From Sphingobium lignivorans (lineage in GTDB: Bacteria > Pseudomonadota > Alphaproteobacteria > Sphingomonadales > Sphingomonadaceae): a DNA stretch of 64,000 nucleotides. Positions within the stretch are counted from its first letter, which is position 1; every line of letters starts with the position of its first letter. The notes under the pieces are model-generated. The model was not told the DNA's origin and did not search any database. It worked only from the letters and a program-made list of their open reading frames with translations. Shown one piece after another: positions 19,588 through 28,466 of this stretch. The stretch covers positions 3,503,001 through 3,567,000 of the forward strand of contig NZ_JACHKA010000001.1 of NCBI RefSeq assembly GCF_014203955.1. The letters run 5' to 3'. A program made the translations under genes and the position numbers.

Positions 19588-22254
19588 ATGAGCTTCGTCC
19601 GTCCAAAGGTGCCCTCGACGCAGGACAGTCGCCCGGACTGGTACGCCATGATCGGCGCCGCGGACGAGCATAACGGCGATTCGCTCGAGCAACTCGCCAG
19701 GGCGCTGCGGCTGATCGCCACGAGCTGGCCCCTGCTGATGATCGCGCGGGCGGTGCTGCTTGGCCAGGCGGTGGGCTGGTGGAACATCCAGGCCGCGCTC
19801 GTCCGGCCGGGCTTCCTGATCTTCCTCGGGGCGATTCTCGTCATCGATCTCGGCATCATGCTTGCACCGCGCCTTCCGGTGTTCGCGCGCTTGTCGCCCA
19901 ACCAGCAACTGCTTGTCACCGCGCCCTTCGTCGCCCTCTCCAGCGCCGTGTTCGCGACATCGGCCGCCGCCGCGCTGGGCAGCGACTTCTTCCGCCTGAT
20001 GGTGGTGACGCTCACGCCCGCCCTGCTCGCCGTCGCCATCTTCGGCCGGCAGCGGCTGCTCAGCATCGCTTACGGGCTGGGCGGGGTCATCGCCTTCATC
20101 GGCAATATCCCGGTCATGGACCTGCTGACGCCCATGCTGGTCTTCGCAACCGGCGTGACGATCGTCATGGCGGTCGAGTTCCGCATCAGCCGCCGCGCGA
20201 CGGCGCAACTGCGCGAGAACATGCTCACCGGCGACCAGGCCAAGGCCTTCCTCGTCGACCTGGAGCAATCCGGGCGCGGCTGGTTCTGGGAAACCGACCG
20301 GGCCGGCAACATCACCTACATCTCCGAGACGCTCGCCGCACGGCTGGGCCGCGGCCAGCGGCAGCTCCTCGGCCGCCCGTTCGCGAGCCTGATCGCGCCG
20401 CCCGAGCCGGGAACACCCAATGAGGGCCAGCGCTCGCTCAGCTTCCACCTCTCCACCCGGACGAGCTTCTGCGATCTCGCGGTGCGCGTGGCGGGGACGC
20501 AGGACGAGCTGTGGTGGTCGGTCTCGGGGCAGCCGGCGGTGACGCCGTTCGGCCAGTTCCTGGGCTTTCGCGGCAGCGGCACGGACCTCACGGAAATGCG
20601 CCGCTCGCAGGCCGAGATCACGCGCCTCGCCAAGTTCGATTCGCTCACCGGCCTCGCGAACCGCAGCCACATGCTCGCCACGCTGGAGCAGGCGCTGACC
20701 GAGCAGCGCGGCATCATGAGCGAATGCGCGCTTCTGCTGCTGGACCTCGACCGCTTCAAGGAAGTGAACGACACGATGGGCCACCCGGCGGGCGACGCCC
20801 TGCTGCGGCAAGTGGCGCAGCGGCTGCTCCGCCTCGTCGGCACCGACGGCAAGGTCGGGCGACTGGGCGGCGACGAGTTCGAGATCCTGCTGCCGGGCCT
20901 GAGTGACCGGACCAGGCTGACCCGGCTCGCCAAAGCCATCATCGAGACGCTGTCCCAGCCTTATTCGATCGAGGGCAGCCAGGTGGTGATCGGCGCCTCC
21001 ATCGGCATCGCCATCGCGCCGACCGACGGGAAGAATGCCGAGACGCTGACGCGCAATGCTGACCTGGCGCTTTATGCCGCCAAGGACGACGGGCGCGGCG
21101 CGTTCCGCTATTTCGCGCCCGCCATGCATGCCGATGCCGAGGACCGGCGCCAGCTGGAGCAGGACCTGCGGTTGGCCATCGCGGCGCGCACCCTGCGCAT
21201 CGACTATCAGCCGGTTGTCTGCGCCAGCAGCGAGAAGATCACCGGCTTCGAAGCGCTGATCCGCTGGGACCATCCCGAGCGCGGCACCATTTCACCCACC
21301 GCCTTCATCCCCATCGCGGAAGAGGCCGGCCTCATCGGCGCGATCGGCGAATGGGTGATCCGCACCGCCTGCACCGATGCCGCCGGATGGCCCGAAGGCA
21401 CGCGCGTCGCCGTCAACGTCTCGCCCATCCAGTTCGCGAACCCGGGCTTCCCCTCGCTCATCATGAGCGCGCTCGCCATGGCCGGGCTCTCCGCCAACCG
21501 GCTCGAACTGGAGATCACCGAAAGCGTCTTCCTGGCCGACGGCGCGGACACGGACGGCATGTTCACCGCCATCAAGAATCTCGGCGTCCGCCTCGCCCTC
21601 GACGATTTCGGCACGGGCTATTCCGCGCTCGGCTATCTCAAGCACGCGCCGTTCGACAAGATCAAGATCGACCAGAGCTTCGTGCGTGGCGCCGCCATCA
21701 AGGGCAGCCGCAATGCCGCGATCGTCAAGTCGATCGTGAACCTGGCCGAAGCGCTGGGCATGGAAACCACGGCGGAAGGCGCCGAGACGATGGACGAGCT
21801 GGCGCTCATTCGCTCGCTGGGCTGCAGCCATGTGCAGGGCTTCGTCTATGGCGCGCCGGTGGACGCCGCCGGGGTGCGCGCCATGCTCGCGGCAGGCAAG
21901 GGCCATGCCGAAGCCTCGGGCCACAAGGCGAGCCGGGAACCGCGCATGGCGATGCTGCGCTCCGTCACGCTCATGCACGATGGCCACAGCTACCCCGCCC
22001 GCATCCGCAACATTTCCTCGCGCGGGGCAATGGTCGAGGGACTGGTCGACGTGCCCATCGGCACGGTCTTCGAGATCGAGCTCATCAAGGGCTACAATGC
22101 GCAAGGCACATGCCGCTGGTCCGAAGGAGAGCGCATGGGCATCGAGTTCGCCACTGCCATCGACGTCGAGCGCCTGCGCGCGCCGCCCGAGAAGGAAAAG
22201 GTGGTGACCGACATTCCGGACTTCTATCGCGAAGGCTGGCGGCAAACGGGCTAG
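19588..22254 (+). CDS. Membrane PAS-GGDEF-EAL-PilZ cyclic-di-GMP protein
   Basis: 888 residues. About six N-terminal membrane helices (residues 45-205) are followed by a PAS domain (about 225-345, GRGWFWETDRAGNITYISE). A GGDEF domain has an intact active site (G427 G428 D429 E430 F431). An EAL domain starts with E555-A556-L557 and continues ELEITESVFL, LDDFGTGYSALGYL and IKIDQSFV, all consistent with an active phosphodiesterase. A C-terminal PilZ-like domain (about 785-870) has ARIRNISSRG. Both synthesis and breakdown of cyclic-di-GMP are possible. The TAG stop coincides with the start of a repeat element. Confidence 0.93.
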   Translation: MSFVRPKVPSTQDSRPDWYAMIGAADEHNGDSLEQLARALRLIATSWPLLMIARAVLLGQAVGWWNIQAALVRPGFLIFLGAILVIDLGIMLAPRLPVFARLSPNQQLLVTAPFVALSSAVFATSAAAALGSDFFRLMVVTLTPALLAVAIFGRQRLLSIAYGLGGVIAFIGNIPVMDLLTPMLVFATGVTIVMAVEFRISRRATAQLRENMLTGDQAKAFLVDLEQSGRGWFWETDRAGNITYISETLAARLGRGQRQLLGRPFASLIAPPEPGTPNEGQRSLSFHLSTRTSFCDLAVRVAGTQDELWWSVSGQPAVTPFGQFLGFRGSGTDLTEMRRSQAEITRLAKFDSLTGLANRSHMLATLEQALTEQRGIMSECALLLLDLDRFKEVNDTMGHPAGDALLRQVAQRLLRLVGTDGKVGRLGGDEFEILLPGLSDRTRLTRLAKAIIETLSQPYSIEGSQVVIGASIGIAIAPTDGKNAETLTRNADLALYAAKDDGRGAFRYFAPAMHADAEDRRQLEQDLRLAIAARTLRIDYQPVVCASSEKITGFEALIRWDHPERGTISPTAFIPIAEEAGLIGAIGEWVIRTACTDAAGWPEGTRVAVNVSPIQFANPGFPSLIMSALAMAGLSANRLELEITESVFLADGADTDGMFTAIKNLGVRLALDDFGTGYSALGYLKHAPFDKIKIDQSFVRGAAIKGSRNAAIVKSIVNLAEALGMETTAEGAETMDELALIRSLGCSHVQGFVYGAPVDAAGVRAMLAAGKGHAEASGHKASREPRMAMLRSVTLMHDGHSYPARIRNISSRGAMVEGLVDVPIGTVFEIELIKGYNAQGTCRWSEGERMGIEFATAIDVERLRAPPEKEKVVTDIPDFYREGWRQTG

Positions 22255-22406
22255 GGCTGGACGGCATTGTCCTACGGACGCCTTCGACTCCAGCGCTGGC
22301 GGTCTGCAAATGGCGGTTTGCCGGGCTTGCGGCGCTCACATGGCTCGCATGGGATTGCGCTCCGGGTCCTGAAAATCATCATAATCGCCACGCCATCGCC
22401 TGGATG
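22251..22406. repeat. About 150 bp palindromic element (copy 2)
   Basis: Diverged copy of the element at 6247-6394, in the reverse orientation relative to the window. Shared blocks include CTAGGGCTG at the left edge, CAGCGCTGG and TGCAAATGGCGGTTT, the central GCTCAC, CCGGGTCC and CGCCACGCCATC, and CTGGATG near the right edge. As in copy 1, the gene's stop codon TAG (22252-22254) forms the edge of the element. Confidence 0.75.
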
Positions 22407-22412
22407 ACTGTC

Positions 22413-22497
22413 GTCACCCCGGGCTTGCCCCGGGGTCCCGCTTTCTGTCGGGACGATAAAGAAGACAGCTGGACCCCGGATCAGGTCCGGGGTGACG
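22413..22497. repeat. Inverted REP-like pair
   Basis: GTCACCCCGGGCTTGCCCCG at 22413 onward pairs with its inverted partner ending CCGGGGTGAC at 22497, separated by about 30 bases. The same family occurs at 31618-31721, 46365-46602 and 61664-61768, always in intergenic DNA. The remaining bases up to 22677 hold no gene; a GC-rich hairpin (22594-22602 with 22626-22634) lies in the leader of pnuC. Confidence 0.75.
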
Positions 22498-22677
22498 GTG
22501 TGTGGGGCGGGGCCGGGTCCGACGTGCGAGGAGAGCGCATAAGGGCGTGATGGTTCAGGGCATGGGTTTCCCCTGGGCTGGATATCGATCGACGGCGGCG
22601 GCGGGGGACTGGCGCCGCGCCCTTTGCCGCCGCCTCCCATGTCGACACATCCCTGAGCGCTCGATAAGGATCGGGCG

Positions 22678-23238
22678 GTGAGCCTTCTGGAAATCCTTGC
22701 CGTCGGTCTGGGACTGACGAACATCATCCTCATCGTCCGTCGCAGCCTGTGGAATTATCCGGCGGGCATCGCGATGGTGACGCTGTATTTCTTCATCTTC
22801 GCGCAGGCCCGGCTGTATAGCGACGCGCTGCTGCAGATCTTCTTCCTCGCGCTGAACGCCTATGGCTGGGTGAACTGGCGGCGGGCGCAGTCCGGCGGGG
22901 AAGTGCCGGTGCGCTGGCTGGGCGGGCGGGGGCTGGCCGTCTGGGGCGCCATTGCCCTGGCCGCGAGCCTGCTCTGGGGCCTGCTGATGCATCGCCAGAC
23001 GGACGCGGCGCTCCCTTACTGGGACGCTGCCGTCGCGATGCTGAGCGTGACCGCGCAATTGCTGATGGCCCGGCGCTACATCGACAACTGGACGTTCTGG
23101 ATCCTCGTCGATTGCCTCGCCATCCCGCTTTACTGGATGCGCGGGCTGCACCTGACGGCGGGGCTCTATATCGTCTTCCTCGCGCTCTCGATCGCGGGGC
23201 TGATCGCCTGGACGCGGGCGCGGAGAGCGGCGGCATGA
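22678..23238 (+). CDS. pnuC: PnuC-type nicotinamide riboside transporter
   Basis: 186 residues from a GTG at 22678, with AAGGA eight bases upstream. Seven hydrophobic helices with the family motifs SLWNYPAGIAMVTLYFFIF, FFLALNAYGWVNWRR (binding-site tryptophan and asparagine) and DNWTFWILVDCLAIPLYW. PnuC facilitates uptake of nicotinamide riboside. Its last codons overlap the ATG of the NadR-like kinase by 4 bases, which supports riboside transport with immediate phosphorylation. A thiamine role (PnuT) is less likely because of this neighbour and the absence of a visible TPP riboswitch. Confidence 0.9.
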   Translation: MSLLEILAVGLGLTNIILIVRRSLWNYPAGIAMVTLYFFIFAQARLYSDALLQIFFLALNAYGWVNWRRAQSGGEVPVRWLGGRGLAVWGAIALAASLLWGLLMHRQTDAALPYWDAAVAMLSVTAQLLMARRYIDNWTFWILVDCLAIPLYWMRGLHLTAGLYIVFLALSIAGLIAWTRARRAAA

Positions 23239-23762
23239 GCGTGCCGAGCGTGGTCCTGCACGGGCCGGAAAGCACGGGCAAGTCGACGCTGGCACGGCGG
23301 CTCGCGGCGCATTGGGGCACGGTGGACGTCCCCGAATATGGCCGCACATATTGCGAGGCGCATGGCACCGACCTGACGCCGGAGGACCTGATCGCGATCA
23401 TGGACGGGCATGTCGCGGCGCGCCCGGCGATCGAACCGCAAGCGCGGGGGCTGCTCATCCAGGATACCGACCCGGTGATGACGGCGGCCTGGAGCATGAT
23501 GCTGTTCGGCCACCGCATCGCGGCGCTGGATGCCTTCACGGACGTCGGCGCGCTCTATCTGCTCATGGACATCGACTTGCCGTGGATCGGCGATGAAGTG
23601 CGCATGTTCCCGGAGGCGGCGGACCAGCGGCGCTTCTTCGCGCTCTGCGAGGCGGAGCTGGTGCGGCGGGCGCTGCCTTATGTGCGGATCTCCGGCGATG
23701 GCGAGCAACGCTTCGCGCGGGCAGTGGCGGCGGTGGACGCGGCGGGGCTGGCGGCGCGCTGA
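23235..23762 (+). CDS. NadR-like nicotinamide riboside kinase
   Basis: 175 residues. The P-loop is HGPESTGKSTL near residue 8. VPEYGRTYCEAHGTDLT follows, then LIQDTDPVMTAAWSMMLFG and YLLMDIDLPWIGDEVR, the pattern of the C-terminal ribosylnicotinamide kinase domain of NadR. The adenylyltransferase and DNA-binding domains of full NadR are absent. It phosphorylates nicotinamide riboside to NMN for NAD salvage. It overlaps pnuC by 4 bases (ATGA) and so is translationally coupled to it. Confidence 0.88.
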   Translation: MSVPSVVLHGPESTGKSTLARRLAAHWGTVDVPEYGRTYCEAHGTDLTPEDLIAIMDGHVAARPAIEPQARGLLIQDTDPVMTAAWSMMLFGHRIAALDAFTDVGALYLLMDIDLPWIGDEVRMFPEAADQRRFFALCEAELVRRALPYVRISGDGEQRFARAVAAVDAAGLAAR

Positions 23763-23858
23763 GCGGCCGGGCGATCGGCAAGCGTAAAATCGTATACAAT
23801 CGCTTGACCTGCGGCGCGCGCGGTGGAAGGCTGCGCGCTTCAACCGGGCAGGAAACGC

Positions 23859-25778
23859 ATGGCCAGCATCACGCAGAGTGAAGACGATCGTCTCGGCATG
23901 ACCAGCGCCGTCACGCGGCGCGACCTCATCAACGGCGCGCTGGCGGGGGCGGGCGCCATGCTGATGGCAGGTGCGGGCGGCAGCGCCGCGCGCGCGGGCG
24001 AGGCGGGCGCTGACGCGATCAGCGGCTATGGCGGCGTGGGCGACTATGCCTCGTCCAATGGCAACACGCTGCCGGTGATGAATGCCGCGCACGGCATCCG
24101 CGATGCGCTTTACGAAGGCTGGGAGAAAGCGCCGGTCAGCGAGCATTACGACCTGGTGATCGTGGGCGGCGGGCCAAGCGGGCTGATGGCCGCGCATGAA
24201 TTCGCGAAGCTCACTGGCGGGGTCAAAAGCTGCCTCATCCTCGAAAATCACGACGTCTTCGGCGGCGCCTCCCGCCAGAACGACTTTCTGGTCGAGGGCG
24301 TGCATCTCACCGGCCCGCAGGCGGCGAACGGCTTCCTCATTCCCGAGGCGGGATCGGGCACGCAGATGGACCGGCTGTTCGACGAGCTGGGCCTGCCGCG
24401 CCAGTATGAGTTCGGCGCGCTCGCTCCCGGCATCGCCCCGGTGCGCTGCGCGACGGACAATTATGCGCCGATGGACGGGCTGGCCGAGAGCGAAGTGGAC
24501 GTCGCTTATTATTTCGACCGGGGCGACGGCGCGGCGGGGCCGACATGGCGGCGCAACATCTGGGCGAACGCGCTTGCCGAGACGCCCTTCCCGCCCGCGC
24601 TGCGGCGCGACCTGCTCGCCTGGCGCGCCGGATCGCAGGAAGGCGACCCGCCGCCCGAGCTGCTCGACCGGATGAGCTATCGCCAGTATCTCGAGGAGCT
24701 CAAGGGCTTCGATCCCGGGGTGACGCGGGTCGCGCGGCCGCACACCAGCCTGCTGACCGGCGTGAGCCCCGATGCGGTCTCGGCCCGCGCCGCGCGCATC
24801 TATGTGCGGCCGAGCCCGCGCATGGACCCCTCCTTCCCCGGCGGCAACAGCGTGCTGGCGCGCGCGCTGGTGAAGAAGCTCGTGCCCGAGGGCATCGAAG
24901 GCGAGGACCGGTTCGCGGACGTGGCGCAGCGGCCGATCCGCTTCGCCGCGCTGGACCGGCCGGGGCAAGCCACCCGCATCCGCCTTGGCGCGACGGTCTT
25001 CTCCGTGCGGCATCGCGCCGGGGGAATGGGCGCCGGGGGGACGGGCGCCGGGGGAACGGGCGTGGACGTCGCTTATGTGAAGGGCGGCAAGCCCGCGCGG
25101 ATCACCGCCGGGGCAGTCGTCATGGCGAGCGGGGGCTGGGTGACGCGGCGCGTGGTCGCGGACCTGCCGCCCGAGATTGCCGAGGCCTATGCGCAGTTCG
25201 TCCATGCGCCCGCGCTGGTCGTCAATGTCGCGCTCACCAACTGGCGGTTCCTCCACCGGCTCGGCGCCTCGGCGGCGCGCTGGTTCGACGATGAGGGCAT
25301 GTTCGGCTTCGTCGGCAACATCAGGCGGCCGATGCTGATCGACGGCAGCGCACCGGCGCTGGCCCCGGACAAGCCCGCGCTCTTCACCCTCTACACCGGC
25401 CTCTATTCACCGGGCGAGGCGGACGCGCGGATGCAGGCGACCGCGCACCGCATGCGCCTCATGGCGACGCCCTATGCGGACTATGAACGCACCATCCGCG
25501 CGCAGATGACGCATCTCTTCGGCCCGACCGGCTTCGACGCGAAGCGGGACATCGCCGGCATCGTGCTCAACCGTTGGGGGCACGCGCGCGTGGTGCAATA
25601 TCCCGGCTTCTTCTACGGCGCGGAGGGCAGGCCCGGCCCGCGCGAGATCGTCGCCCGGGGCTTCGGCCAGATCATCATCGCCCACTCCGAACTGGAAGGC
25701 GCGCAGAACTACACCGGCGCCTTCAAGCACGGCGCCCGCGCCGCAAGGGAGGCCGTGGCGCGGCTGGGGCTGGGGTGA
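23859..25778 (+). CDS. FAD-dependent oxidoreductase with Tat-like leader
   Basis: 639 residues from the ATG at 23859 (AGGAAA upstream; an ATG-like start at 23823 is less likely). The N-terminus VTRRDLINGALAGAGAMLMA is a twin-arginine-type signal. A Rossmann motif YDLVIVGGGPSGLMAAHEFA (near residue 105) binds FAD, followed by LENHDVFGGASRQNDF. The C-terminal part (GFGQIIIAHSELEGAQNYTG) is the second FAD-contact region seen in amine oxidase/NAD(P)-binding proteins. Residues around 390-405 contain three tandem copies of a five-residue Gly-rich unit encoded by a 15 bp repeat. Substrate unknown. Confidence 0.85.
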   Translation: MASITQSEDDRLGMTSAVTRRDLINGALAGAGAMLMAGAGGSAARAGEAGADAISGYGGVGDYASSNGNTLPVMNAAHGIRDALYEGWEKAPVSEHYDLVIVGGGPSGLMAAHEFAKLTGGVKSCLILENHDVFGGASRQNDFLVEGVHLTGPQAANGFLIPEAGSGTQMDRLFDELGLPRQYEFGALAPGIAPVRCATDNYAPMDGLAESEVDVAYYFDRGDGAAGPTWRRNIWANALAETPFPPALRRDLLAWRAGSQEGDPPPELLDRMSYRQYLEELKGFDPGVTRVARPHTSLLTGVSPDAVSARAARIYVRPSPRMDPSFPGGNSVLARALVKKLVPEGIEGEDRFADVAQRPIRFAALDRPGQATRIRLGATVFSVRHRAGGMGAGGTGAGGTGVDVAYVKGGKPARITAGAVVMASGGWVTRRVVADLPPEIAEAYAQFVHAPALVVNVALTNWRFLHRLGASAARWFDDEGMFGFVGNIRRPMLIDGSAPALAPDKPALFTLYTGLYSPGEADARMQATAHRMRLMATPYADYERTIRAQMTHLFGPTGFDAKRDIAGIVLNRWGHARVVQYPGFFYGAEGRPGPREIVARGFGQIIIAHSELEGAQNYTGAFKHGARAAREAVARLGLG

Positions 25779-26136
25779 GGGGGGGGGGGGCGCAGGACGA
25801 TGCATGATCGCCGCTGGTGAAATGAGCGGCGTGTATATTTCGAACGGCAGAAATCCGCGCTCTGTAGCCTGAAGCTATTTTGCAAATGGGGACGGTCCTG
25901 AAAGTCCGCTCCCCGTGCAGCTGCCGTCCGTTCAGCTGCCCCCTCTTCGCGGCTTTGTCGGACGTTCTGGACAGTCCGCCATTGGCTTCTTAGCTGGGAA
26001 AATTGCCGTCAGCTCAGTAGCAGCTTCTCGGCCTATAGGGTAGCGCGGCCCTTGACGCGCCGTTGCGCCCTTCCGTGTCATGTCCTATCCACCTATCGTC
26101 ATTCCAGGCATTCTAGCCGGGATCCGGGGGGGCAGA
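25779..26136. other. Left boundary of the AT-rich island, no gene
   Basis: Begins with a run of 12 G (25779-25790). Base composition falls from about 70% GC to near 50% over the next 250 bases. I see no tRNA, integrase or clear direct repeat. A long frame from 26080 enters the ATPase gene but lacks a ribosome binding site at its first ATG. The promoter of the two-gene island operon should lie here. Confidence 0.5.
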
Positions 26137-27510
26137 ATGGAGCGCACACAAGCTTTCACGCAATTTACAATCGAGGGCCTGCGCGGAGGCAGAGATATCG
26201 TCGTAGAAATCAACGATAATACGCTTATTGTCGTAGGCGAGAACGGCTCCGGAAAAACGACTTTTTTGCGGATATTGTTCTACTTTTTGTCTGGTCGCTG
26301 GGCTAGTTTAGCTCAGTTTGATTTCAAGAGAGTCGTCGCTATTGTCGATGATCGCCGATATTCAGTAGAGCGAGCTGATCTCAAAAATATTACAGATCGT
26401 CGTTTTGACGACGCTCTTCTTAGGAGCTTGCCCGGAACGCAACGGCGCCGGGTGACGGAGTTGCTTCATCAGGGACAATTTGCCGCTGCTGAGCGCATCA
26501 TCGCAAATTTTTTTCCGCGCTCGTACATTACGCGTCAACAAGACTTGTTCGATGGAAAAACGGACAAGGTGATCTCCCGACTCAATAAATTACAGGAGAA
26601 TCTCTCGGCCAAACTAGGCGCGCAAATTCTCTACCTACCGACATACCGGAGGATCGAGCGAGAACTCTCATCGATCGTTCAGGGCTACGATCCCGAGGAG
26701 GCTCGCCGCCCTGCGCAAATAGCTCGTCAACCTGAAGACGCAAATGACTACGTCGAGCTTGTAGAATTCGGCATGAACGACGTGAAAAAGGCAATCGATT
26801 CTGCGTTGGAGGCGATACGAAACTTCCAGCTACTTGGCACCACTCGCTTGAGCCTCAGCTATCTCGGCGAGGTCATGAATCAGGCGTATAAAGATACCGA
26901 CTTCAGTATCATCGAAAATGCGTCAGAAGAGAGGATCGAAGCGGTCCTTAATAGGATCGATGATACGATTTTAAGCGGTTACGATAAAAATGCTCTGAAA
27001 AAAGTTATCATTAATGCACCTGCTAGCGCCGGGGCAGCATCTGAGCATCAAAAAATTATTTATCACTACTTCACAAAGTTGATCAAATTTCAGGATGATC
27101 TGGAGGCAAAAGAATATAATATAAAATTATTTTGTTCTTTATGCTCGGAATACATACAAGATAAGATATTTGTTTACGAGAGCGGAAAGCCGTCTTTTAG
27201 AATAAAATCTCGCAGGTATGCCACCGATATAGAGTTGGCGGAGTTATCTTCCGGAGAGAAGCAGATAGTATCTTTATTTAGTCATCTATATTTATCGGGT
27301 CGTGATCGTTTCCTAGTGCTGATTGATGAACCGGAATTATCCCTCTCGGTGCCTTGGCAGCGACGGTTTCTAATTGATATTGCGGATGCCTCGTTGTGTG
27401 TTGGCTTGATAGCCGTAACCCATTCACCCTTCATCTATGACAATAAGCTGCGCAAATACGCACACGCCCTCGGCGAATTTATTGAGGACGGTGAGTGGGA
27501 GCGCTCTTAA
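26137..27510 (+). CDS. AAA/ABC-type ATPase, AriA-like component of a PARIS-type defence system
   Basis: 457 residues from the ATG at 26137; an upstream in-frame ATG at 26080 has no ribosome binding site. Walker A is VGENGSGKTTFL (G34-T42). The ABC signature is LSSGEKQ (370-376) and Walker B is VLIDEPE (394-400), followed by VTHSPFIYD, so this is an SMC/Rad50-like AAA_15/AAA_21 ATPase. About 290 residues of helical insert separate the two halves. Its TAA overlaps the ATG of the DUF4435 gene by one base. Base composition and codon use (many ATA, TTA and AAT) are unlike the neighbours, indicating horizontal transfer. The gene pair matches PARIS, where AriA senses phage anti-restriction proteins and releases AriB. 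Confidence 0.8.
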   Translation: MERTQAFTQFTIEGLRGGRDIVVEINDNTLIVVGENGSGKTTFLRILFYFLSGRWASLAQFDFKRVVAIVDDRRYSVERADLKNITDRRFDDALLRSLPGTQRRRVTELLHQGQFAAAERIIANFFPRSYITRQQDLFDGKTDKVISRLNKLQENLSAKLGAQILYLPTYRRIERELSSIVQGYDPEEARRPAQIARQPEDANDYVELVEFGMNDVKKAIDSALEAIRNFQLLGTTRLSLSYLGEVMNQAYKDTDFSIIENASEERIEAVLNRIDDTILSGYDKNALKKVIINAPASAGAASEHQKIIYHYFTKLIKFQDDLEAKEYNIKLFCSLCSEYIQDKIFVYESGKPSFRIKSRRYATDIELAELSSGEKQIVSLFSHLYLSGRDRFLVLIDEPELSLSVPWQRRFLIDIADASLCVGLIAVTHSPFIYDNKLRKYAHALGEFIEDGEWERS

Positions 27511-28466
27511 TGAGTATGCTCAATATTCACGCTGAGGCGTTGTCCTCTGTCAATGAGGCTTTTCATACTTTTTTGCTGAAATATCGACGGCAAGGTGAAG
27601 CCGTTTATGGCGTTGTGGAAGGAAAAGATGACCCACTTTTCTATCGCACCGCGATCGAGCGCTTTCTACCAGAAGGATGGAAGATAGAAATTTTTGTAGC
27701 TGGGAATCGACAGAAGGTCATCGACTTCTTCAATTGGATTGATTGGAGTAAATATTCTCGTCGAAGGATTGCATTTTTTATTGACCGAGATTTGGCGGAT
27801 TATGGCTTGTGCGTACTTCCTGACGAATTGAATATTTATGTGACTGACCACTATTCTATTGAGAATCACATATTTACATTTGAAACATTTTGGCGTGTGC
27901 TTATCGACGCATACAATGTCGCAGATGCAACGCCTGACGATGAGGCTCAAATCAGGAACGCTTTCACTGCGGGACTGATTAGGTACAAGAATAGCTTGCT
28001 CCCAATTATGGCTCAAATTCTTGCCTGGCGCCGAGCGGGCGTCAGAGCCAACATCGGGAACCTCGATCTCTCTGCATTATTCAGCTTTCAAAATGGCATG
28101 CTGATTTTGAATCCCGATTATGAGGCTGAGGAAAGTCGATTGGCTCACCTAAGCAATTGCTGCGGGGCTGAGATCTCTGATGACGAAGATTTACAAGATG
28201 CAAGAGCGATTTTTGAGAGCGTACCTCATTATCTCGACTTGGTTCGAGGTAAGTACCTGACGTGGTTCTTCGCCTCCATCTTGCGTAACGTGCATCAGAG
28301 CATCTCACAGTTCGTTCCCTCATATAACCAGCCACCGAAGACGCGGCTTCCAGTTGGCGCTACAAACGTGATGGTGCTCGCCGGACCGCGTGCGCGTATC
28401 CCGGTCTCATTACGGCAATTTATCGATAGAACTTTTTTAGCCATCGATACCACGCAAGCAGAATGA
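27510..28466 (+). CDS. DUF4435 TOPRIM-like protein, AriB-like effector of a PARIS-type system
   Basis: 318 residues from the ATG at 27510, overlapping the ATPase stop (TAATG). TOPRIM-like motifs are GVVEGKDDPLFY (E37, D40, D41), FFIDRDLADYG (D92, D94) and DHYSIENH (E118, N119), the DUF4435 signature. In characterised PARIS systems the DUF4435 protein AriB is a nuclease that cleaves host tRNA once freed from AriA; here that activity is inferred from the domain and the gene order. GC content is low like that of the ATPase. Other ATPase/DUF4435 pairs of unknown role exist, so the PARIS assignment is likely rather than certain. Confidence 0.8.
   Translation: MSMLNIHAEALSSVNEAFHTFLLKYRRQGEAVYGVVEGKDDPLFYRTAIERFLPEGWKIEIFVAGNRQKVIDFFNWIDWSKYSRRRIAFFIDRDLADYGLCVLPDELNIYVTDHYSIENHIFTFETFWRVLIDAYNVADATPDDEAQIRNAFTAGLIRYKNSLLPIMAQILAWRRAGVRANIGNLDLSALFSFQNGMLILNPDYEAEESRLAHLSNCCGAEISDDEDLQDARAIFESVPHYLDLVRGKYLTWFFASILRNVHQSISQFVPSYNQPPKTRLPVGATNVMVLAGPRARIPVSLRQFIDRTFLAIDTTQAE

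Noticed and set aside
19549..21273. Long minus-strand open frame (574 codons) opposite the GGDEF/EAL gene
   Set aside because: Mirror frame of a GC-rich gene; no family motifs, His/Arg/Glu-rich shadow composition, while the plus strand encodes intact GGDEF and EAL domains.
22540..22677. TPP riboswitch upstream of pnuC
   Set aside because: CTGAG is present by chance, but the conserved THI-box core and pairing are missing, and the neighbour kinase points to nicotinamide riboside.
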